Assembly: GCF_000003815.2 (NCBI RefSeq)
Contig: NC_049995.1
Location: 6,092,475-6,156,474 of the forward strand
DNA: 64,000 nucleotides
Direction: 5' to 3'
From: Branchiostoma floridae
Lineage: Eukaryota; Chordata; Leptocardii; Amphioxiformes; Branchiostomatidae
Shown here: positions 1-12,000 of the stretch, in pieces
How positions within the stretch are numbered: the first letter of the stretch is position 1
Layout of the letters: each line of letters starts with the position of its first letter
Program-made: the position numbers and the translations under genes
The notes under the pieces: generated by a model
What the model saw: the letters and a program-made list of their open reading frames with translations, nothing else
Databases searched by the model: none
Told to the model about the DNA's origin: nothing

Positions 1-79
1 CAGAGGGTTCTGGTTGATGACCTGGACCTTGTACAGGACATCTACGTGTCCATGTCATCGCCTCCTAACGTCACCAACG
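1..79 (+). CDS. Exon: probable last blade of an LDLR class B (YWTD) propeller
   Basis: The window opens inside an exon. Read in the frame that agrees with the next exon it gives RVLVDDLDLVQDIYVSM and ends in phase 1 at a GTAAAT donor. In LRP-family proteins a short segment of this kind (a hydrophobic-acidic strand, then a variable linker) closes the six-bladed propeller just before the LRP-type EGF module, which is exactly what follows. No YWTD motif lies inside the window, so the assignment rests on this context. Confidence 0.5.
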
Positions 80-3000
80 GTAAATATACCTTTATTTTTT
101 ATATTTTTTTTATATTTGCACAATCTTTAAAAAAGATAACATAAAACAAATTGAAGGATGAAAGTACATGGAGAGAGGAAGAAAAAGCCTCATGGCTTAT
201 GCATTGTCTTCCTCCAAAGTAACCAAAAGAACTATATCAATTAAAAAAATGGAAGGAAATCATAATAGTTCAATAATTAATAACTAAGGCAATATCATAA
301 CGGCGAAATGAATGAAATGATGTAATAAGAATATAACATTGTAAGAAATGTAACAACTAAAATGTTGAAATAGAAGAACAATGAATAGGAGATTAGTTAA
401 TTGTTTGATTGTCTAATAATGACTTTTTAACAGGTTTTTGAAGATGGGTAGTGAATGACAAAGATGTAAGGATTGACTTAAACTATTCCAAACTTGCGGA
501 CATCTGAATAGCATGGAAACTTTCTTCTAGTTACTAAGTAGTTTGTCTTCTATAGCATTCCCGTGTTGCTAACAGAGCATGATTCTGCTAAAGAGCATCA
601 GTTGTAGATGGATTGTTATAGATTAATAGGATTAATAGATCCATGGCTGTAGATCTGGTGTATATAATTAGAAACAGGCCTATAACGAGGACATTAGGCC
701 CCTCGATAACTTTCCATATTGATATATATATATCAAGTATTAAACATTGCTGACATGTGGTCACTGGTTGTTGTTTCAGATTTTTGGCACAGCAGTGCCT
801 TTGCTCTTGAAACAGAGCACCACAGGAATGCCTAAATTTAGATTGCAGTACTTTACTATATACATATGATAATTCGGACTGCTTACATAGATATAGTATC
901 ATTACTGCATTTAAGTTTATGGAATTATGAATGTATCAATAAAAAAGTACCTATGGACTTAATTGGTATGAAAGACAAAATTTCCAAAAACATTTATTCA
1001 ATTATATCAATTTGTGGGCAGGAACACAGAAGTGCCTATTACAACTTGATACGTAACATTTAACAAAAAAATTGCAAAATATTTCACATACAAAGTTTTA
1101 ATATTCAAAGCCATACCTGGTCAAAATCGGATCATCCACATCCTTAAATTTCGTATGAAAGTGATTTTAAGGTTATCCCACTCCAAAATGTAGCTTTTGG
1201 AATTTGAAAAGTAGATATAATGGAGCATTACGAAACACTTCCCCTAAAAAATGAACACCCAAGTAATTCACATATCTATTAGTATCCAATGAGATACACC
1301 TGATACAAACGTGTCCAATATCAGTTCCACTGTATAGATTTCGTTGCAAACGTCGTATATTGAAGACTAACTAATTGTGTGTTTATGTCAGCGTGTTCCT
1401 TGTCGAATGGTGGATGTCAGGAGCTGTGCCTTGCGCATCCAGAAGGAAGGGCATGCGCCTGTCGAGATACTTGGGAACTGCAGGAAGATGGAGTGTCGTG
1501 TGAGTAGCAGCTGCCAATCATTAGTTACCCGTTGGTTAACCACCAGTATAAAAAGGCTATGCGCTTTCCTCACGCTATTACCTACGTAAGCAATAAACGC
1601 CTTGCGCATGTCGTCTGGATTTTGTTTTTTATTGACTCAAATCTTATCAATGTGCATTAACTTCTACCAACGGCACCCCTGTGTGTGTGTGTTAAGGTTT
1701 GTTAACATAGTTTACATGCCATTAAAACGGGGAATTCCCATAATACCTAAATATTTCACACAAAAAGTTACTAATAAAGGTTTCTTATCAAAGTGTTATA
1801 AGACTTCTGTTGTCAAATGCCGACGCAAAAACGTCATCTGTAGTCTACCTATCCGCCATCTTGGATTATAAACCTTAAATGTCTTAAGATAATTTTTCAA
1901 CATTAAAACCCCATGAAAATTGATTAAAAGCGTTCACATGAATGTTTTCTGTAAGAAAATACCAAGTAGTGATGAACCAATTACGTCATCTCATTAGCAT
2001 AATTTATGAATATCTAATTATAATTGTTCAACTAAGACGTGTTAGATATTACAGATATATGAAAAGAAGTAAAGCTTAGGAAGAAAATATGAAAATTCAA
2101 TTGTTTAAGCCAAAGCTAGTGATTTTTGTAAAATTTGCCTTTCAGTAAACCGTTGCAATGGCAACACGAAAAATCATAAACTTACTCTATTTTTTTGTAA
2201 TATGTTGACACTAATATTCTAGGAAAAGTCACCAAGTATGGTTGTTCTAGCACAAGCCGTTTGGGAGTTAGACGACATCAAAGTTGGCGCAGGCACTTTA
2301 CCCCCCCCCCCCCCCAGTCTGGATAGGGTTAAATGATTGATGATCGATCACCCCCTGCAAATTTGGTAATGGTACAAGAAGCCGTTTCGTAATTACGAAT
2401 GAGGAGGGGGTCGAATGAGTACCCCCAGTCCAGGAAATGCCAGAAAAGGCCAGTTTGGATAGGGTTGAAATTTAGTGGATATATAATTAGCCGTATTTCC
2501 GTTTCATGTGGTATTTCTTTTCTACAGGTTGCCTGTCTGGCTACACTCTCTACGGTGATGCATGTTACAAAGCGAATTACCAAGACAAAACCTACAACCA
2601 GGCCAGGCAAGTGTGTGCAGCGGACCGTGGGATTCTGGCCATGCCGAAAGACAGAGACGTGGATAGCTTCTTGAGAAGTTTGAAGAACGCTGTGAGTGGA
2701 ATCTCACGTTTCTGGTTCGGTCTAAGTGATCAGAAGGATGAGGGCGAGTGGGAGTGGGAAGACGGGACTCCACACGACATACTTGCTGACTGGAACAACT
2801 GGCAGCTGGGGGAACCTAACGATAACAATGGAGGAGAAGACTGTGCAAACTACTATGGTTTAGGATGGAATGACGCACCGTGCTCGTCTAAATACAAGTT
2901 TATCTGTCAGCTGAAAGAAGGTATGTTTAAGAACATTTCATATACTTGTAGAATTGCTACGAAGTTGATGTTTGTCTTAAAATGTGCTCTGGTCGAGGAT

Positions 3001-6000
3001 TTAGTTTAACCCTATTCAGACGGGGGGGGGGGCTTTTGAGGTCCGCGCCAAATTTGATGCCGTATAACGCCAGAACGGCTTGCGCTAGAGCCACCAAATT
3101 TTGTGAGTTTTCCTAAAATATCGTTGGCAACAAATTTACGAAGTTCGAAAAATTTTCCGTTTTTTCGTGTTGCCATGGCAACCGTTTGTTGACAGGCAGT
3201 TTGGCCAAAATCACTATTTTTGGTTCTAACAATGTATTTTTCACATTTATTTCCTATATTTCTGCTATTTTGTTACATAAATAAAATCTTGTATTATTTA
3301 ACATATCTTTCATAATTATATATTTATAAATTATGCTAATTTGATGACGTCATCAGTACAAAATCCAAGATGGCGGACCGTATGGCCAGATCAAGAATAT
3401 GAAAGCTAATTATCCCTTACAATTTGTAACTACCTGGTATTTTTTCATAAAAAACTATCTAAATAAATGTATTTAGTCTATTTCCATTGCCTTTTGTGAT
3501 TATTTGTTGCAAAAAAAGTATTTTTTCAAAATTCAAGGTGGTGGATATAACATGGCGAAGCCCAACCGGTATATTAGATGTGCATGACGTCATTTTATGA
3601 CGTCATTTTGACGTCTATGATGTTGCTATTGGCAACACAGGTCGTAACAAACATTATCCATCTATCATCTGCACTTGCTGTTACATTTTTGGAGCAGAAC
3701 ATGAAGTTTTCTGAGAATACCCGTTTTTCATGGGTCCGGCCAATAAAATCAAATTGATGACGTCATAATCATATATGTGCATCATTGTCTACGCAACCTG
3801 ATTAAGAAAGATATGCAGTGCTAAATATCATCCCTTGTTTGGTCATCCTCCATAGAAGATTTTTACAACCCTTAATTTCAAGAGTTAGCCTCTAGGGGAG
3901 TCAAACCTATTCTACTTCTTCTTTACATTAAAATCGATCTACCACCAAAAATATAGTATGCCTGAGGACAAAAAGTTACAAGTTCTAACGCAGTACGTAC
4001 CAAAGGCCCAAAATCGACTGACTGCTGCACGTTATCTTTGAGCAAGAGACAGAGAAACTTATGACTAGTGATGCATGTATCCTCAAAGAACTGCACGTTC
4101 TTTACTTTTAGAATCATACATGAATAGATATTAACCTAAAAACTAACCAAAAATTATGCCTCCTGATTAGCCTACATTTGTGGGGTGCATGAGTTTCCTG
4201 GGGGCTTCGGCCCCCTGGTGACCCCAACGAGGCGATGTCCCTAGCCCTGGACCCCACTGGGGTACTCTCCAAGCAGAGGTTAGGCTCCGGCTGTTTTGTT
4301 TTACGTTTTTTTAGTCGTTTTTATCGGGTTCAAAACCTAACACAGCCCGATAAAAACAACTAAAACACGTTAAAAAAACATCCGGAGCCTAACCTCTGCT
4401 TGGAGAGTACACTGGGGGCATTCGGCGCCCCCGAACCCTCGCTCCTGAGCTGTGAAAAATAAAATCATGCCGAGAAGACTGATACATGTGTATATCAATG
4501 ATATTTAAGCAGAGGAAATTCAAAAGACCCTTCCTCATTGAGTTGACCAACCGGGCCATCACTTATGCTAAATGTCGCGCGCCTATTGGCAGCTGAATGT
4601 GGTGCCGTATTGATCCAATTAGCGACCACGCACACTTGGGCCAACACAAGTCTGGCACGTACAACGTCCGCTCAGTCATGTACCATATACGGTGAAACGT
4701 TGGAATCCGGCCGGTCGTTGAAAATAGCCGTTGAACCCCGCAAAATCATTTTGAAGTGAGTTTTGGTTAAAAATGATAACGTAATTTTTTTGTAAATATC
4801 TCGTGCACTATACCATGTCAATGGACTAAACAGGGCACGGGAGACAAAAACATACATGTTTAGTCAGAAAATGGCCATAAAAGAAATAGGTATCTATCAA
4901 AAATGAAAAATAAAAGAATTTTGGGGGTATACGTATTGGTCCACCCTACCTGTGTGCCAAATTTCATGTCATTCGGTCCAGAAACGGCGGTGATGAATTC
5001 TCTTAAATATTGTGACAGGAGAAAGAAGAAGAAGAAAGAAGAGCGAACATTACGAATACAATATTTTCACTCCGCACCATACCTACGGTATGGCGGGGGG
5101 AGACGGACGGAGGAATAAAATATCTACGACTGTAGAGACGTCACTTGACATGCGTCCGTCGGTGGCGGACATCTTAGCTTAGTAAAATCTTCAAGCGTGT
5201 TTAGTTTATACGGTAGCTAAGTCTCTGCATAACTTATGTTTCGAATTTCCATATCCTAACATGCTGTATTTGATAACATGGGGAAAACGTAAATATGATA
5301 TCTAAAACTGAGCCATTAAATCGAGCCTTAACAAAAATCCTCAATAACTAAATTTGTGAACTGCTTACCTGTACAGCAATCGCCTGCAATCTTGGATACT
5401 TCCGCTGTGGACACGGACGCGCATGTATCCTATCATGGAAGCGTTGTGATGGGGCCACGGACTGTACGGACGGGAGTGATGAGAAGGGTTGTGGTAAGTA
5501 ACCGTCATGAGAGCATTTAGTTATGCTTGAAGTTTAAGTAAAAACCAGAAAGGAAGTGAAGGTGTACCGTAACTCATTCCATCAAGATGCATTGTAACAC
5601 ATTGTTCACTTCCTGACTTATATTCTAGGAGGTTGAACGACCCACACAAACCAACTCAACATCTTCAAACTGTTGTTTGATAAAATGCAACTTCTCCGTG
5701 GTATGTAATATGATGTGTTGTAGCACGTTATATGACACCGATTGTCCAATCGAATGTGTTATTGTTATATATTAAAATGTATTGCGGAATCCAGTCGTCT
5801 GGCTGCTATGTCTGTAGCATTTTTTGCATCTCTGGCATAATGTATTATCTTTACACTTCTCAGTTTGCCTGCCAATACCTGGGAAATTTCAACTCGAAAG
5901 TAGACTAGCAATGCTACCGAATCAGCTAGGCCAGAGGACGTTTGATGAGGTACAGAATTCGTCTTTCGTGGAGCTGCTCAATAGTTCGTACGGCAACCCA

Positions 6001-9000
6001 GGAAAATACCACCCAGAGATCGGAAAATTCATCTCAACGGTTATTTTCCCGCAATGCAATGTCTCCGTAGAGAACGGTACTCTCTGCACTCCGTCTTCAG
6101 ATGCAACCGACATGGCCTCGTGCATGTAAGTGGATATTAATATTATAAGTGGCATTTCATTCACTATTTTGCAAGATTGCACAAAAGCCTTTGATAATGC
6201 TTTAGATGATTGTTACATCGCAACGTGTATGGTAATTTGAATTGAGATATGCGCATTCAGTGAGATACGAAACATGTACAACTCACGTCCTGTTGATGAA
6301 TCAGGTTGTAAAGGTAATACTTTCATGGGCCGGTACTAAATCTACTAAATATGCCCCCCAGGGTTAACGTTACGGGTACACAACTGGTACCGTGCCGCAC
6401 GTGGTGTGAGGAGGTTCTCAACATGGCTGATGACTGGATAAAGGACCAGCTGCCTCGATGTGACTTGTTTCCGTCATCCAAACATGGTTGTTGGAATCCA
6501 GATTCAGCCAAGAAAGGAAACGAAGGTGAAAGAGAGACATTTGTTTGAAAAAGTACTAGAAGTAGTATTGAAAGATGTTTATTCTTCAATTTCCATTTTA
6601 TGCCTTTCCGAAATAGTCGCGTAGTGGTTTGTCATTTTCTAACATTTGTGACACCATTTGGTAGTTGTATATGTGAGATCGATTTCTACACGCCAAAGAA
6701 ACGCATTACGTGTGATGTACACTTAGTAACTTTCTGGTACTTGTTGGCTTGTACTCCGCAGTTTGCTACCATGGCAACGGCATAAACTACCGTGGTACAT
6801 GGAGCAACACCGTTTCTGGGGCTGATTGTGTTGCTTGGTCAGCTGCGGAAGCTGGTTACTACAGTACACAGTACCCCTGGGCTAACCTGGATAACAACTA
6901 CTGCCGCAACCCCATCGGTCATGATCGGCCATTTTGTTTGACTAGAGACGGTGGCCAAGAGGATTGTGACGTTATTCCGTGTGGTACATTTTCTCCTATG
7001 AAAATGATTACTGAAATAAGCACCATGAAAAGAAATATTTGAACACAATGGTCCATCCTGATCATGCCAAGAGCTAATAATCGTTGTAGTTATTTAGTCT
7101 TTCTTATGTGAAGCACTTATTTTCTTCTTGGACCATATAGCCACCCACTTGTGTGTTAGCTAGCTCATTAGGTTATAACATTCCTATGACTTTTTATATC
7201 TCATTACACCAGATGCCGAAGGCTGCTGGGACAGAGGTCCTCCAAACTACGGCAAGATACGTCCAAATAAGAGGTTTTATAATGTTGGTGAAAGAGTCAC
7301 GTACACGTGCAACGAAGGCTACACACTCAAGGCAGGTTACACCAGTGAAGTGAGGTGCATCGAAGGAGAATGGCAATATGACAAACCCAGCTGTTCAGGT
7401 GATTCTAGTGTTTAACGGATGAAACATTGACAGCTTTAAGAGTATATGTGGTTTGCTAAACATGCACAGAATGATAAATTTTGACTGTTTTCCATTGCAA
7501 ACAAACATACTGTACATAGACCAAAGATCCACTCGACCTGCAAACGAATGTTTGTTATTCATTCTTTTAGATGATTACAGGTGTTGGTTTGGAAAAAAAA
7601 AAGAATAGATGTTGAATTGTATACGATTTTTCTTCGCTTGCATTCATTATCAAACATTGTGGCTACATTGACTTACCTCACCGGTGCCATAGCCTCACCG
7701 GCCGTAGGGGCAGCTATGTAACCAGTTTCTGACTAGTTTTTGTATGTCAAAAGTATAAGCATACTTTCTCACTGTTTAAACCTTCCATCCTGTAGTGAAC
7801 CATGAACAACGGCTGCAAGATGAGCTACTGGAGATCTACAGTTCAAGTCTGGCACCTGAAAATGTCACCATCAACTTCACTGGATCTGTGCAACTCATCG
7901 TTGGCTTGGTAAGTATTATCATAAGTTGAAATTTCGTATACATTTTGGTTTGTAGTGAGATTTATGGAACATTGATATGCCATGTACCAATCTATTCATG
8001 TAAACTTTTATTTCTAGGATGAAAAGAAGGAGCAACTTGTCGCGTCTGTCGTCATTGATTTTGTAAGTTTTTACCCTTTCTAAAGATTTCCCCCTTCTGT
8101 AAATAGGATATTGTAGTAAGGTCTCAGTAATGAAAAATCTATTTTACATGACCACCTCCATTAAGAAGAAAGTGGACCCAAATCACAGAAAAAACTGCCT
8201 GCAACGAAATCTCAGGATTCTACCTGAAACGTCTGACCGTTTTGAAAATCATATCTAGTTGCTTGAGTAATTTATATTTGGCGTATATTTTTACATTCAT
8301 CGACGTAACATGTATACTGTACATGCTCTTGAAAAAATCCTGGCCTTTCCAGTTCATAATGCCACGTGTCAACCCTTCCATAGTAGTTAGGTCATTTTGA
8401 ACATAAGAAGTTTGTATGGTTCTTCATTGGCCATCTGTACGTTAAAATATTCTTATTTTGAAGCACTGGCCAGAACAGCAGATTGAGTTGGGATCCAAAA
8501 TACTATGACGACATCCTGGCGTCCAGCTTTCCGGGCAACAGAATTTGGACGCCATCTCTCACTCTTCAGAGAAAGTATGTTGTTGCTTTCTTTAAAACGT
8601 TATATATTTGACTTCCCAATTAATGATATTAACAAATACTTATAAACGAAATGAAATTTCTCGGTCCATACTATACATAGTAATATATCACGATGGTCAA
8701 ATTTGGCCCCAAAATTTCCAGACTTCTTTTTAGGGTTTTAGAACACGAATCATGTTCGATCTGGCGTGATCGCACACGAATCGAACAGAACGGGCGTTCT
8801 ATTAGGGGTCACCAGCGATCACCTGCAAGTTGTTATAGTAAACACGCAGAAAACGCTCAGTGTTATTTTCCTGGATGCCGTCTGTCAGCAGAAAATCAAA
8901 CATTTTCACAAATATATGAACCGTTATCTGGGTAGCATAGTTTCGCTGCCGATTTGTTTGAAACATGTGACATTTAACGAAGCTGCTGGCGTCATTATTG

Positions 9001-12000
9001 TTGACCTTGAATATAACAACACTTGTTTGTGGCGGAATCAATTACCGCATCTCCCTATCCGTGCGACTCGACATGCGGTCAAACATGGTAGACTCCCTTG
9101 CAGTCTTCGAACGGGGCTGTTTTTATGGGGGGGGGGGTGCCATTGGCTCGGGGACGGGGGAAAACTCCCTTTCACTGCAAACTCCCATCCTCGGCAAACT
9201 CCCTTTTCCGGCACAAGAGAACGTAGCCAACGTTAAAAATGGTATTTAAATCGCTTACAAAACGCATGCAAATTAACTCTTTCAGGACTTAAATTATCGA
9301 CAACTAATTTCTCCAGAATTGTGTATTAGGGAGTTTTGGAATATTCAGGCAATTTTGAATTACGGGTCTTTGAGTGTGAAAAAAAAAGATTGTTTTGACC
9401 TTATCTTGGCTGTAGAAATAGTTTGAAGAAGAACTTTCCTTTATTCAGATATCCTTTAGCCCTATTTAGGGCTAGTCTATTAGGGTTCGAATGAAACAAT
9501 GAACTATACAAATACAACGCAAACATACATGTATATATACATATATACATAACAGATCGAAAGAAACATACGCAATCATAAAAACTATTGACTTCGGAAA
9601 ACATTGTACATTGACTTTTTAAAGCATGAAATGTTGTGCAGGGATTTAATGTATGGTGGTAACACATTTCATAGACTGATGGCACGGTAGAGAAAAGTTC
9701 GTTTTTTGAGTTTGTTTTTGGCTTAGGGAGATTAAAACTAAAGGAATTGGATAATCTGGATGAATATGTGTGTGTAGAATAGACAGGAACGATGAAACTG
9801 TAAATGTTATGGGGCTTCTTACTGACAAGTACTCTAAAAACATAGTCAAAGTACTGATGGCGAATCTTTCTCTTACCATAGGCCAAACTTTAAAAATCCC
9901 TACGACAGAAAGTTTGATTTTACAGTCATTTTACATACGATATTAAAGAATTAGATTTTAGGTCAAATTTAGAACCAATTTAAATAGGGTATCTGCTTTT
10001 TGGGCCACTGAAGACCCTTTATGAATCAACCAACTAGGCATATTTCAGAAAACATTCGACAAGATTGTGCAGCACACTTACACGGCTAGATTTGAGGTAT
10101 ACATACTACTGAAACCACGCGGGAGCCCCGGTAACCCGATCACTGAACTCAGTATCACTGAACAAAGTAGTTCTGTGATATATGCCATACATGTATCATG
10201 AACGGAGATGAACATAATGAAACATCAGTTATGTGCATCAGGATTTTGTTTGCATAATTTGTAGGGAAAACATACTAGAAAATACATCATGTTTCAGATA
10301 ATATGACTTAAATACATGTGGCATATATAATTTAGAAAGATTAATCATCTACAAATATCAATCATGCTAATCAGAGCTAAATTTGTATTATACATAAAAA
10401 GGGACATAATTTATTTAGTGATAAATGTTCGATATAATGACATAATTCTTTTTCTGATAAATGTTCGATATACATACTTGTGACATAAGCTATATTTACT
10501 TAGACATTTAAATCAATATGCATAGATTATATATTTGTAGAATCATTTGCAGAATTTATGCTTAAATGTAAACATGGTTTCCTGCTAAATGACTTTAATA
10601 CACATGTAATTACAACGAAAAAGACCATTATTATGTTAATTTGAGCCTTACTTGTATCACCAATGAGATAAGATAAAACCAAAATCTAGAAGGCTTAAAA
10701 TATACCATGGTGGTATGAGGTATCGTGATGTTATTTATGTTGTTTTCTCAGTGCTGATCCTGGCCACCAAGGCCTACCGAAGGAGATCCCGATCCATGTG
10801 AGCAGTGCTGGACGGGCAGAATGGACGGTGGAAACCGTGACCACCACCGTGTGCGATGCAGAGCCCTTCTTTTTTCCTGCAGACAACGTGAAATGCGAAA
10901 TCTGTTTTTCTGCAACCAACGCATTCAAGCAGAGAATTCGTAAGGCTTTTAGAATATTTCTAAACTTATATCTATGTCAGTGTAGGTTAATAAGTTGTAT
11001 AGATTGGATATTATGTCATTTTATGTTTTGAAAGGAATGAATGTATCACGATATCTTTAACATTTTGGCAAAGGATTATAATCATTCAAAAGAAAGAGAC
11101 CAGATTTTTTCTACAAAGGGATACTGTCTAAACGAAAGAATAAGTTATAGTAAGTAAGCAAATTTATGTTTGAATATCTTATTTAGATTTCTTTGATAAC
11201 AATTAGTATTGATTTCTTTAAACCTTTGTAAATTTGTGAAAAATAGAATGCCAAGGGGCAGCAGGCAAGGCAGGCGGTCCATGCGACTCTTTTTCTACTA
11301 CCACAACGGAGGGAGAATGGTACCGAAAGGACAAGGCATTCGTAAAAGACAACAGGGTGGCGTGTCTTGCCGTTCATCTGGAGAGGATCCCCCTGTTCCA
11401 TCTCGCCACTACTGTTGGGCCCTGCATCATCCTGATTGTACTGATGATCATCACATTCATCATGCCCTTGGACAGGGGAGACCGGGTCTCGTTCGGAGTG
11501 ACCATTCTACTCTCTATGGTCGTGTCTCTTGTATTTGTGACAGACGTTCTTCCTGTCAAGGGTGCTTTGCCATTTTTCGGTGAGTCAAAAATGAATATGA
11601 CCTAACAGTTTTTCCAGTAACTATTTGTGACAGATTTTGATAAACAACAGCTGATCAGACATAACTTCTTTTGCCATTCTGGTAACTGTTTTACATGGTT
11701 AATGTTACAGCTACGCTGATCATCGTTTGCATGGGCCTGATGGGCTTGTTCCTCTTTTTCACTGTGGCTATCATCGTTATTCACGACAGGAAGGGCAGCC
11801 TGTCTCCGTCGGCGAAGAAAGTTTTTCTTCATCATCTTTCAAAGTATCCCTTAATTTTCATTCCAACATTTTGAATTTCTGTTATGCCATAGGCATACTA
11901 TAACGCAAAATTGTTTATACCATGTTAATTTATTTTCTAAAATGATATTTTTAACCAGCATTCAAGTTCTAGTTTCTGTGTTTTGTTGGCACGTTGTTTT

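Noticed and set aside
8464..8574. Using the AG at 8462-8463 as acceptor of the channel exon
   Set aside because: It would put the RLSWDP/IWTP frame out of phase with the 45-nt exon and hit a stop; AG 8472-8473 keeps the frame.
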